DNA from: Hanleya hanleyi
Lineage: Eukaryota > Mollusca > Polyplacophora > Lepidopleurida > Hanleyidae
DNA length: 64,000 bases
Direction of reading: 5' to 3'
Assembly (NCBI GenBank): GCA_036873755.1
Contig: JAVTVY010025033.1
Coordinates: 37,495 to 101,494, forward strand
A program made the translations under genes and the position numbers. The notes beneath the pieces were generated by a model that worked only from the letters and a program-made list of their open reading frames with translations, was not told the DNA's origin and did no database searches. Shown in pieces: positions 9,445 to 22,300 of this stretch (position 1 is its first letter; each line of letters starts with the position of its first letter).

Positions 9445-10115
9445 TTTACCCCTCATTCCGAATGGGCAGAGGGGTATTGTTGTGCATCCGTCTGTCCGTC
9501 CGTCCGTCCGTCCGTCTGTCCGTACCATTTTCGTTAACACTCCATATCTTGAAAACTACTTAAGGCAGGTGCTCAAAACTTATATCCAGTACAGAATGTA
9601 TTTTTGTAGGTGTGCCTGTTGTATCTTTTGGGTTATAGTGATATAGTGGAATCATTTTATAAACAATTTTTAAAATGAGGGGTAACAAGTTTTATGAAGT
9701 ATGCTTTGGTCAAATTCTACTGACAATCGGGAACCCCCGGGTAATGGAATGGTCTTTGCTGAATAAGGTACCCGATACAACCCGAATGAAAACTGCTCCA
9801 AGAATAATTGAAGGTAGTTCAAAACGTTGGTTGGCGACAATTACGATAATAGACTTTAATGGAATCCTGAATTGTCAAGTGTTAAACAAACCAGTTGTCT
9901 ACTATAAAATATACTTCTGGGCGCTTGGACGCAAACATGTAAAAAAAAACCGAACAAAACCCTGCATACACGTGCGATATGGCATTTAGTGAGGCAGCTC
10001 AATAAGCTGTTGATCACACTGCTCTGCCACATGTACACACACTCGTGATATAGCTGATAATTTTTTTCCAGAATATTACAGAGCTGAGGGGTTCTAGCAC
10101 CTCTGGTGCCTCATG
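9445..10115. repeat. Probable interspersed repeat with (GTCC)n microsatellite
   Basis: Begins with a cccctcattc...gaggggtattg block, followed by a (TCCG/TCTG)n run at 9488-9523 and 'tatcttgaaaactacttaag'. It ends near gaggggttctagcacctctggtgcctcatg. The ends look like partly inverted copies of one another (cccctcattc against ctgaggggtt and gcctcatg). The type is not identified; the 104-codon ORF inside (9675-9989) is judged incidental. Confidence 0.4.
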
Positions 10116-10244
10116 TTTTTTATTATTTCTATTTCATACACATTTGAAAATAGGTCTTTCGGTTATCATCGCGGAAATTCCTTTATGGGCGACGAATGAA
10201 TATTGTATGTCGAATCTGACGCTTGCTATTAGGTCCATGTAAGT

Positions 10245-10440
10245 TTTCAGGGTGAGTAGTAGGATTTCACGTCGTTTTCAACCTTTTTTCAGTCATATCA
10301 CGACGGTGCCTACATGTGCCAGAACACGAGTGTGTCCACAGTTCGTATTATCCTGGACACTGATAAGCCCAGCCAGTACAGCACCCGGTCATCCACCCAA
10401 GTATTGACTGAGTTCAACGTTGCGTAACTTCTGGGATCTG
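10245..10440 (+). repeat. SINE-like dispersed repeat
   Basis: Shares TTTCAGTCATATCACGACGG, 'cctacatgtgccagaacacgag' and the cacagtt(c)Nattatcctgga segment with 15360-15460, and it starts in a degenerate GTGAGTAGTAGG. It is the same family as the CACTCACTC-tailed SINE read from the other end. Confidence 0.5.
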
Positions 10441-10837
10441 ACGAGAACCGGTGTGCCCGATGTAATACACCGTACCATCTTGGAAGGAGAACACTAATGA
10501 TAATCCAACTGAGGTATTCAAATATTTCATTTTCGAAACAGATAATAAAATGTTCCAATGAGTCCCACCTTGTAGAAGCCAGTAGCATCGAAATTCCCTT
10601 GCGATGTTAAGGGTTGACTATGTCGATATCGTGACTAACTCAGTTACCTTACTGAGGCCCCCGATCAAGTTCGCTCATGTATGAACTTGGCCTATTTTTT
10701 TCTGCCTGTGAACGACATTTTCTTCGTCCATATGCACGTTTCCTTCATTCAGTTACATAGATCGATCCGGTGTTGGTATGTGTAGCAGCCGTATAGAGTA
10801 CGGTGGGACATTTTGTGGGAAGTTGATGCTGGGTCGA

Positions 10838-11225
10838 CATCGGGCCTTACAGAGTAGTCTTGTGTTAAATGCCATCATTTTCATCTGACGACGATTATAC
10901 AGCTCACCAATCCTCAGTGTACGAGTTGTCACAGCGCCACAGCTCACCAATTACCAATATACGAGTTGTCAGAGCATTTCCATCATAGCTCTCTAGATTT
11001 GTATCTAATACCGCTTATGCCGGTGCTAGGGGTCGTGTGGTCATGTCATCCAGGTTGCCACATGAACAGCTACAATAAAAGCGTACCTGAGATACAACAC
11101 ATATCACGAATCGTTCGATTATTGGTATGTGCTCTAGAATAAGTTGACCAGAAGTCTATACTGTGAAGTCATGTGACTGTCAGTATGTCGACACCTCTTC
11201 CCACTTCCCTTATATGTGTTGTAAT
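10838..11225 (+). repeat. Dispersed repeat family A, copy 1
   Basis: Matches 22665-23045 over nearly its full length. Shared landmarks are cgggccttacNgantagtct, tttcatctgacgacgat, agctcaccaat, TTTGTATCTAATACCGCTTA, 'gccggtgctagggg' and CACTTCCCTTATATGTGTTG. Shorter copies lie at 11320-11480 and 15470-15690, and an inverted copy at 21692-21800. No coding capacity; function unknown. Confidence 0.7.
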
Positions 11226-11319
11226 TTTTACCTGTATATGGCGAGATTCTGCTGGTGGACGTTTCGTCCCCGAGGCCTGCCCCCTGTACAGACCTTTTGA
11301 TATGTTGGCATTGTGGGAT

Positions 11320-11480
11320 CGGGCCTTTCAGATTGGTCTTTTGTGTTAAATGCTGTCATTTTCATCCGACGACGATGAAATGTACGAGTTGTCACAGCGA
11401 CACAGCTCACCAATTACCAATATACGAGTTGTAAGAGCATTTCCATCATAGCTCTCTAGATTTGTATCTAATACCGCTTA
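11320..11480 (+). repeat. Dispersed repeat family A, truncated copy
   Basis: Contains the tttcatccgacgacgat, agctcaccaattaccaatat and TTTGTATCTAATACCGCTTA landmarks, then breaks off. The flank 11240-11300 (tggtggacgtttcgtcccc) recurs inverted near 21970-22010 and direct near 15125-15165. Confidence 0.6.
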
Positions 11481-11484
11481 ATTT

Positions 11485-13050
11485 ATACCGTTTTCGCCCT
11501 TGCCCTAAAATATAAACTTTCCCACACTAACCGTGCGTAAAATACCCATTGAGCACGCCTATGAAAACATTACTTCTCAAATGAATCATAAAGGATTGCA
11601 ATCTCAGTAAACTCAGATATAATATAACGGAATATTATATCTGAATTCAGCCCTATATAAATCCCATGCGAATCTGAAACTACATTTGTTAGTCAATCAG
11701 GTGGCTAGCTTGTTGAAATCACGCCCACAGTAATTACACAAGGTAGCACGTGGACTAATATATAAACATTATCGGGAAACAGTATCCAAATATGGCATCA
11801 TTTCCAGACAATGTCCGTGAAGATCAAAGAGTTTACTCCCGCCGAAAAGTCTGGCTTTGTTAGGGAGTAGAAAATATGAAAATATTGTGCCGCGCGAATA
11901 TGTTGATCTCTGTGAAGTAAACGACAATCATTGTCAGAGAGAAAAGTCAGAAATGGTCGTGATTGGCTTATTATGGGATTTCGCAGAATATCGGGGAACA
12001 TTTTGCACGAAGTTTTCATAGCGCTACGTCTAGATGGTATTCCCCTGATTTACCATCTTGGTTTACCTGGATTGGGAAAAGGTGCAGATTGTGCCAGAGA
12101 AGACCCCTTTCTTGTGATGGAGCCATATATGTATATATATTGTAATGTGGTTATACCTCGCTGATGATATAGCGTTAAATTGACCTAATGATCTACATTC
12201 CCTCTCTAATCTCTAGCTGAAGCGTACGTGAGATGAGACATTCTCGTTAATGGGACGAAGACGTATGAATGAGTGTTGTGTTCGTCTCCTTTAAGATATA
12301 AACATGATACAACAAATATGAATAATACCTATGATAGATACATGTAAAAGTATGATTCACAGCGCATAACTAGTGGTCTGGCTTTCTCGTTTGACAGCAA
12401 GTGAGAGAGCACTAAATTGAATAAAACTCGTTTTAGGAATTCAAAGTCCACCATACAGCATAGCCAAATAAGTGAACCGAAACTTGACCGGGCTTTCTCC
12501 CCGTTTGCCAGAAAGATTAATAGAATATGTGTGTGTAGATAATGAGGTCAGCTGGAATATTTACTCCTGTATAATTTGTTCATCATATTTTATCAAATGT
12601 GTCATATTTACGAACTACAGTGTCAGTTCAAGTTGAATGGTGCCGGCCTATTTCTTCAAGCTCCTCATGCGTCCTTGATTAAAACATAGTCTATTCAGCT
12701 TCGCAGTTCCACTGCATTCACGCCGCGGGTTTTCTTTGTCAGTATGTTATCTATCTATTTACAAAACATTCATGCCCTTTGAGATTTGACTACCCCGTAC
12801 CAAATAAATAGAAAATACCTAACTCTGGTCCGCTGTTACCTAGATTTTGCTCGCGTACATGGCTATATACCTCTCATACACCTGTACGCATATTTACAGC
12901 TGTGGTCGAGGAGCTAGCAGTATATCAAAGCAGGGCCTTAAGCGCACCTGAAACATGTAATACTTACAGGTTGCTTTATTTAACTAAACCCATACGCACG
13001 CGATTTAAGTGGGGCCCGCAGTGCAGATATACAGGTGGTGTATCGGTGTC
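11485..13050. other. Stretch upstream of transporter exon 1, no gene recognised
   Basis: AT-rich DNA with short open frames only. If 13193 is the true first exon, this stretch holds the promoter and any 5' non-coding exon, but I see no clear TATA box or start site at a fixed distance. The AT-rich imperfect palindrome near 11620-11645 (ataatataacggaatattat) is incidental as far as I can tell. Confidence 0.4.
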
Positions 13051-13192
13051 GCATAGGTGAGCGACTACGTTACACAAAAGAACAACCATCGTTTATAGTT
13101 ATTTGAGAGTTACTTCAATAATACATATTTCACGAATTATCTGGGTGTCTACTTCTCTGGATATTTCGAATTGGTGAACATTTTGTGAGGCA

Positions 13193-13339
13193 ATGTCGGC
13201 GTTTCTTCCGTCAAACACGGGCAGCTACGAAATGACTGAAACTCCTCCCGACGCTCCTCTGGAGAGTGGAGATGATACACGGAACATTAAACAGAAAAAT
13301 GGCCACGATAACGCTGCATTTAACGGCTCTACAACTGCA
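13193..13339 (+). CDS. SLC28A: Likely first coding exon of the nucleoside transporter
   Basis: Encodes 49 residues beginning [14 protein letters not shown], hydrophilic and rich in acidic residues, polar residues and proline. An in-frame TGA at 13175-13177 lies just upstream, so the ATG at 13193 is the first possible start. The exon ends at GCA before GTAAGT (13340), a strong donor in phase 0. This matches the phase-0 acceptor of the next recognised exon at 35823. The assignment rests on phase, strand, the cytoplasmic-tail character and the absence of another start nearby. It is not proven, because the intron would be 22.5 kb. A diverged copy of this exon lies at 16183. Confidence 0.55.
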
Positions 13340-16300
13340 GTAAGTAGGCCTAGTTTGCAATTTGTTCTGTTCACTATAATTTGATCTGGTGTATCGTAGT
13401 CAACTTCTTCGGGTGATATTTCATTTGACAGTTGGCATGCAAATATGCCGAACACATTCTATCCTCTCTCCCTCTGCACAACAACTGCACTCTCCTGTCC
13501 GCGCAATCTGTATGGGCCGATCTGTATGACTCCGTCTCGCACTAACTGCCCTCTCTTGCCTCATACTCCACTCCATCCCTCACACACCAACCTCTCCCTC
13601 CGAACATATCATCAACACTTCCTACCGCACAGACTATCAAGTCTCCCTTCCCAACACGCGATCAACTCTCCAACAGCGCATCCTCTCCCTCCCGCACACA
13701 TCATCAACCCACCCTTCCGCACACACCATCGGCTCTCTCTTGCACACACAAACCTCTCCCTCCAGAACACACCATCAACTCTCGGTCCCGCACGCACCAT
13801 CAACCCTTCCTCCCGCACACTCCATCCTCTCCCTGCCGCATACACCACCAAGCCTGCCTCACGCACGCACCATCTTCTCCTTTCCGCACACACCATCTTC
13901 TACCTCCCACACAAATCATCCTCTCCGTCACGCCCACACCACCGCTCCCGTACACACCATCCTCTCCCACACGCCCACTTCATCAACTCTTTCCGCACAT
14001 ACCATCTTTTTTCCTCACGCCCACTCCATCAACTCATCAACTCCCCCTCCCGCACACACCATCCCCTTCCTCACGCCCACACTATCAACTCATCAACTCT
14101 CCTCCCGCACACTCCATCCTCTCCCTGCCGCATACACCACCAAGCCTGTCTCACGCACACACCATCTTCTCCTTTCCGCACACACCATCTTCTACCTCCC
14201 ACACAAATCATCCTCTCCGTCACGCCCACATCACCACTCCCGTACACACCATCCTCTCCCACACGCCCACTTCATCAACTCCTTCCGCACATACCATCTT
14301 TTTTCCTCACGCCCACTCCATCAGCTCATCAACTCCCCCTCCCGCACACACCATCCCCTTCCTCACGCCCACACTATCAACTCATCAACTCTCCTCCCGC
14401 ACACACCATCCTATCCCTCAAGCCCACGCCATCAGTCCATTAACTCCCCCTCCCGCACACACCATCTTCTCCCTCACGTCCACGCCATCCACTCACCAAC
14501 TCTCCCTCCCGCACACACCATTCTCTCTCACCCGCACACGCCATCCTCTTCTTTCCGCACGCACCATCCTCTCTCTCACGCCCACACCATCAACTCCTCT
14601 CCCTCACGTCCACACCATCCTCTTCTTTCCGCACACACCATCATCTCTCTCTCATGCCGCCTACACCATCAACTCGTCAACTCTCCCTCCCGCACACACT
14701 ATCCTCTCCCACCCGCACACACCACAGTGTTCTTTCCGCACATACCATCCTCTCTCACACCCACACCTTCAACTCTCCCTCCCGCACACAGCATCCACTC
14801 ATCAACTCTCCGTCCCGCACACACCATCCTCTCCCACTCAAACACACCATCCTCTTCTTTCAGCACACACCATCCTCTCCCTCACGCCCACACCATCAAT
14901 TCGTCAACTCTCCCTCCCGCACACACCATCATATCCCTCAAGCCCACACCATCAACTCATCAATTCTCCCTCTCGCACATCCGTCCACTCGGACTCTTCC
15001 CTCCATATGAACGGTACCATCCCCATCCGTCTCGCAGTAATAGCCCACTTTTCCTCAGTGGACAGTCACCTCCTAACACGCGTAAACTGTGCAACTACGC
15101 ATCACCCCGTTCACAGAACTGTTCTCTGCTGGTGGAAGTTTCGTCTCCGAGGCTTGCCTTCGGTACAAATCATTGTGATTGTATTTTGTGACTTGAAAAC
15201 ATGGTGAAGGATGTAGTGAGTTGGGGCGTCACAGGTATTTGTAGTCTATAAATACTCCCTCGTTAGAACCGTTTTGTTTTTCTATCTGACGGTCACACAG
15301 TTCATCATTTTCAAACTGGTGACTTGATTGAGCTATTACAGAGTGAGTGAGTAGCTGGGGTTAACGTCGTGTTTAACCTTGTTTCAGTCATATCACGCGG
15401 TGCCTACATGTGCCAGAACACGAGAGTGCTCACAGTTTCTATTACCCTGTACATTACATCATCGCCCTGAAATATTTGTATCTAATACCACTGACGCCGG
15501 TGCTAGGGGCCGTGTGGTCCTGGCACTCAAGATGTCCACATGAACACCTACAATAAGAGCGTGACTGGGATACAAATCGTCACAACAATCACTTTTGGTT
15601 TTTGTTATGTTTCTAGAAATTTGCAGTCAGTATATTTGTCTGTGGGGTCATATGACTTCTTGTCAATACCCCGGCATCGTTTTCCGCCACTCTATTCAAT
15701 AATTGTCTGTTTGACCCTTTCCCGAAAAAAATATCGTCCGCCTGCCTACAATACGGCACAATTCAACCCTCTCTCTTTCTCTCCCCCCTCCTTCTCGACC
15801 GCCACTCCAACCCAGGCAATCAGTGTACTCTTCCCAACTTTCACACTACCGTCGCACACTTCCACAGAAATACATCCTCCCTCCGCCCAATCTATTCGTT
15901 AACTGTCTCGGCGCTCTTCGCCTGATGCTCGGTTATGCTCGTAAGCCTACTAGCAGAACATATTAAGCAATGTTTGAAAGGATTAGTTCGTACAAAATAA
16001 ATAAATATTTGCTGACTAGCTGTCTTTGTATAATGCACATAGCATATAGGATTTAGGCTATGGTATGGCTTTCGGTGATCGCCTATAGCTTGTTTAGAGT
16101 GACTTTCATAATAAACATTTCACATATCATCTGGGTACCTGCTTCTCTGGATATTTCGAATTGGTGAACAGTTTTTGAGAGAATGTCTGCGTTTCTTTCG
16201 TTAACCAAGGGTATCTACGAAATGACTGAAACTCCGCGCGGTGCTCCTCATGGGAGTGAAGATGATATACTTTAGATTTGCTCTACCTAGCCGGGGGTCT

Positions 16301-19300
16301 GAAACCTACCACACTATACCCTTGTGTCAAGCTCTATCAGAAAATGTTTAAAAAAAAGTCTACGATGGCCACATTGATGACGTCACAGTGCCGTCATTTT
16401 CAAAAAAAGACAATTTTTTGTCGATTTGTTCGCAAACACTGCATGATAAATTAGAAAATAATAATCTGATGTAAAATAAAATAGTTTTTGACCACTTTTC
16501 CTTGCAGAAATTTAGAAGAAAAATGACCAAAAAATCTCAATTTTGGTACCCCATATGGACGCCATTTTGAATTTAGTCATGATCCTGCAACAAACTGCCT
16601 AATCCATCCTCTCTGCCTTCGCACAACACTTGCACTCTTCTTTCCGCGTAATTTTTATGGCCCCGTTCTGCACTAACCGCCCTCTTTTTCCTCATACACC
16701 ACTCGTTTCCTTCCGCATCATCAACTCTCCCTTCTGCACATACCATCATCTCTCCTCACACACACCATCAACGCTCCCTCATGCACAAAAAAACCTCTCC
16801 ATCCCTCACATGCTATCAACTCCCCCTCCCGATGCACAAATCATCAACTCCCCCTCTCGCACACACCCTTCGGTAAACACCATCAGCTATCCCTCCCGCA
16901 CACGCCATCAACTATCCTTTCCACATACACCAGAGGCCTCTTCCCTCACACACACACAACATCAACTATCCTTCCACACACACCAGCAGCATCTCCCACC
17001 CGCATACAGCATCAACTCTCCCTTACACACACACCAGCAGCCTCTCGCATCTGCACACACAACATCAACCCTCCATTCCGCACACATCAACAACTCTTCC
17101 TCCCGCACACATCATCAACACTTCCTCCCGCACACAACGTCAAACCATCAACTCTCTTCCCGCACAAACCATCAACTCTATCTTCCACACACTCAAGCAG
17201 CCTCTCCCACCCACACACATCTACCCGCTCCTGTCATTTAACAACCTGTCCCACCCGCACACACCATCAACTCTTCCTCCCGCGCACAACACCCTCTCCC
17301 TCCCGTACACATTCGCCCTTCCACACACACCATTAACTCTTCCTCTATCCCGCACACACCAACTCTACCTTCCGTACACATCATCTACCCTCCCTCCCAC
17401 ACACACCATTCTCTCCCGTTCGCACACACCAGCCCTCCCCCCCCGCATATACCATCAGCTCTCCTTCCAACACACTCCATCAACTCTCTCTTCCGCACAT
17501 ACCAGCAGCCTCTCCCACATTATCAACCCTCCCTCCAGCACACACCATCCTCTCCCTCCAGCACACACCATAGTATCCCTCCCGCATACACCATCAACTC
17601 TCGCACTCACACACCATCCCCCCCCCCCCCCACCGCATACAGCATCAACTCTCCCACATCAACTCTACCATCTTCTCCCTTCCGCATACACCATGAACTC
17701 TCCCTCACGCCCACCACCAACTCATCAACTCTCCCTTCCGCACAAACCATCCACTCTCCTTCGCGCACAAATCATTCATTCAGACTCTTCCCTCCATATG
17801 AACGGAAATATATATTACTAGTATTACTAGTATAATCAGAAATAATATTCTCTAAAAAAAACTTGAGTGAATTGTTTTAAGTTTTTTTTTGCATCCAAGG
17901 CTTCGTTACTGTCAGAAATAAAATGAGATGGAAGATAATTAGATGATGGACGGAATAAAACTAGTTTTATGTGACCGAAGTTATTCTGCACATTAATAGA
18001 CATTACTCACGCATATAAGCCTACGATGTATTTAAGTTGTGTTATGCGTATCAAGATGAATACATATACGACTGTTGATATTGTGTATTTATAGCCACTT
18101 TGAGCTTGTCCGTGTGTCGAGCTACCTACTAGTACATACTCCAAATTTAAATTGTTTACCAGGTCTGGTCTGATATATCTGTCAAAATTCGGGACCTTGC
18201 AATAACATTGTGAAATACATGCATATAGCTCGAACTGTGTCTCCAACTGTTTTCGAGTATTGGTACTTCACAAATGATGAATAGCTTAGAGGTGATGAAA
18301 ATCATTAAGGCAGTCTATCGTATAGCGTCAAACAAAGGCAAAGGTCTAGAAGCATACCGTAACTAATGTGCAGGTTCAATAAATTCAGTATTTCATGACC
18401 TGCATTGACGTTTTAATTAAATCTGCACTAAGAATATGCCGGTACGAATTTACCGAATTTAACTCTTGGTGGAATGGATTTGCAAACTAGAATCATGTGA
18501 ACATGCCACTTATCATCCAGCATTACGTTTCTTTGGTAAACTAATTTTGTCATAGACGCCTCAAACTAACTTAGGATGTAAGCTATACTTCAGGTAGATG
18601 ATCGAAATACCCGTATACTTCCACAAATCAACATTGCTTCAACCAATCGAGTTGCCGTCGGCCGCCATTTTACCGGTCAAGTGATGCCATATTTCTTTAG
18701 AATTCCCGATCCGCAACACTTCTTAAATTACAGATTTGTACTTGTACTGTCAGGGTCATACATTTTGCCTGATTTCTCAATTTTTTTACCTCATCCGATC
18801 AAGGCTGAATAGTATACCGTGAATTATTGGGAACTGTCCCTGTCATATTGCATAATTAGACAAACTTGGAATACAATATAAACCCTGTCAAGTTGGGTAT
18901 CAAATTGAAGCTAATGACACATACAGTGCTAATATATATAATCTTTTTGATAGGCATATAGAAGTCGGCGTATATATTAGACATGGATTACTATATTTAT
19001 TGCTCAGGTTATGACGTTTCGTTGGATATACACTGTAAAAAGCAAGGTTTTCAAAATCCCATTTTCTGCTCTACAAACGCCATTTCTGGGGAACGGAAAC
19101 ACCGATACCAGAGTTTCAAACACTTGTGTTTTGAAACCCCACAATGAGTGTTTGAAAACGCGCCGTGTTTTTCAAAACACTATATTTGAGGCACAGAAAC
19201 ACCGATACAAAGGTTCCAAACACTGGTGTTTTGAAACACCATAATGCGGATTTGGGCGTTTATTCACCGATTCCCAAGTTTCGTCTATCAAAAATGATAT

Positions 19301-22300
19301 ACCGGTACTGTAATGCTCAAACTATTGCAAGAAATTAGCACAACCGGATAATCTTCATCTAAGTGATACCGGTAATTAATTGTTTAATTTACCGTAGTTA
19401 TTTTCATGAAATTCCCAATCTAGTACCTGGGAAGTCAGAATTTTTTTCGAAATACCACTTACGGCATTTCGAGATAAGAGACATTAATCTGTGGCATTAT
19501 TCAAGGTGCACCTAAAAGGGATGTCGAGGCCCTATATGCCCAGTAGGATGGGGACGGTATGCTAAAGTACCTGATGCACAATGTGTTAGAGAATCCCCAC
19601 TATCATCCGAAGATCATGAGATACGTGTCTTCAGTGGTTTATTTAATGGAAGACTTATTTGAAGTTTTCAATAAAAGTACCTACACTAAGTAAGGATTAC
19701 TTTACCCTGTTATAGATATCCATGTTTGGCATAACATCCAGAAAGTGGTTTTCTTTTGAAAATCTATAATTCTTACTGACTACCGGTACATGCTGTTATG
19801 CTTGTTCGCCGTGTGCTATTCATATAGTACCACGATGACATTTTGAACTACCTCGTTTTTTTTTGTATCTCGAACTACCAAAATTGCTGCAAAGACATTT
19901 GGGGTTTCGAAACCAATACTAAATAGTGTTTTGAAACCCATAATGCAGTTTTTCCAAAAACGAAAAGTAGGTTTCTGAAAAACCAAGTGGACGAGGTTCG
20001 GAACACCACTTCTGGTTGCAGTTGGGTTTCACCCACTTTTTGGGTTTTGAAAAACTTCCTTTTTACAGTGTACTCCCAACTTTCTCAAAGCTAATGTGAT
20101 AATATATATCTGTTAAAATTGAATACTGTATCATGCTTGGTTATTACAGGTCACCTTGGGCCATTCGACCTCATTTGGAAGCTGGGTCAGTGATCACCGT
20201 TACTGTTCATAGAGAGAACTTCATGACAGTAACATTAATAGCGGATGACAATTCCGCAGATTACGCATGCATACTGATACAATATTCGTTAAATTTCAAT
20301 ATTGTATTCAATAATCGTTCGCATGGGATGAAGGTCAAAGTCAAGGTTAAGTTCACAGTTGTGTCATATATTTTATTAATAATCTGAGTCGATGATTGTG
20401 ATATCATACCAGTTAGGGAATGTTATCACAAGCCACTTATTGATAAAACCCCAGTCTTTACCTATTGGTCGCTTAAGGGTACCATGGAATGGAAGATTCT
20501 GCCTTGGTTCAATAAAGAATAATCACATTATCAAAACTTTGTCTACTCAGGGTATCGAGATCCCAGCTGGCCCTACTGGATGTATACACTGTTTAGATAT
20601 ATAGGGCTACACTGTATTAGATATATGGACTGCACATGCATCATTATTTCATCATTTTATTCAAGGTAAGTGACCTTGACCCATACATGCTGAGAAAATG
20701 TATCAGCATCAAGCAGAAATGACGGGAATTTCACAAAAATTTGTGCTCCAGATGCATGGAGGTGGGGAAATTTTCAGACGATGTTACACTTCCTCGTCAC
20801 AAATAACCAGATTAATAATCACAGAACAGCCGTTTGACCGGCTCATATACATGTATGGTCAGTAAGAGATATGGTTACAAAAAGGTGCCTGATCCATATA
20901 TACATCTCTAAGCACAGAGTTTAATCTTTGATAGATCAAAATTGTTCCTAGGTGATCATGGAATACAGTGATTATTATGCACATCTACACAATAGATTGC
21001 TGGTACAACATTATTCACATCATATCTCATGGTTCTTGAAGAGTTGTGGGTAATGTTCCGCGAAAGTTAATAATACGACTGCAAAACAATCGCATTTGTA
21101 TGCAGCTTTACGATTCCCGTGAATGGCTAACTGACTAATATCAAGTTATGCTACGAATTCCGATCAGCATGGGGTACGTCTCGTCTCTAATTAACCTGGA
21201 AAATATAGCCAAATGAAGAAAAATAACCAAACAATTGGATATGTTTTGATGGAAAGGTACATATTTTTTTTTGCATATTTTCAGATAACTCGAAATCACA
21301 CTGTCTCAGCTAAATACAGATTTGAAATAGTGATCCCCAGGTTCGTTCTCTTTCTAATGGACGAAAACAGACATTTATGGACATTTTTATGGCTATTTCA
21401 ATATCATTTCTATAAAATTGAGGTGGTTGCCATGGTAACAAATTTAGTCACATTCCATTACAATTTGCGTAGTTCTTTAACAATGTTTCAGAAATACGAT
21501 GCCACCTTGGGCGTAGCAATTTTCGATGGAAAATTGCCGAAATGGAACACCATACCTATGAAACCTATGCAATTAAACGCAACATATAAATTTTACGATA
21601 AAAGATGTCGGCTTGCTGAAATGAAATCATATGACCCCACAGGCCAATATTCTGTCTGCATATCTGAAACATCACAAGAAATGATCCCTGTGATAATTTG
21701 TATCTCAACCACATTTTATTGCAGCTGTTCATGTGGGCATGTTGAATGACATGGCCACACGGCCCATATCACCGGCTTGAACGGTATTAGATAAACATTT
21801 CCAAGAGCAATAGCTCTGTCAAGTCCTCTGATGGAATGTAATGACTTATGTGTATTAAAATATTCGTAGAATGCACGTTCTTATTCAGAACACAAGTCTG
21901 AGAGGCCCGACGACGACCCAGCGTTTTATTCTCCATCATGTTAACCATAGTCAGAATATACAATCAAAATGATTTGTACAGAGGACAAACCTCGGGGACG
22001 TAACGTCCATCAGAAAAATGTCACCTTGTGCAGAAAACGATTGAACATAACGTATAAAGGTGATGTTGGAGAAAGTGTCCCCCTGTTTGTGTATCGATAC
22101 ACCTATAGGTTATCGAATTGTTTGACACTTGGCTCATCACAACTTCCTTATCGAGAAGAAAACCAATTTCTTGACACCAACATGTGATAATTAAATAGTA
22201 ATCCCAATAGTTCAGTCAGTATGTGAAAAAATGCGTACGTCCGTGTGTCCCTCTACTTGGACATACATATATACAGGCCTTGTCTGTAAGATATCGGGTG

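Noticed and set aside
9486..9523. CRISPR-like or other ordered repeat
   Set aside because: It is a plain (GTCC)n microsatellite with no spacers.
13445..15191. Open frames of 332 and 483 codons rich in H, T, S and P
   Set aside because: They are the by-product of a purine-poor tandem satellite that lacks stop codons in all + frames. There is no start context, domain or splice support.
21213..21749. 178-codon + frame
   Set aside because: Its end lies in an inverted copy of dispersed repeat family A, its middle contains a common repeat word, and no family resemblance is seen.
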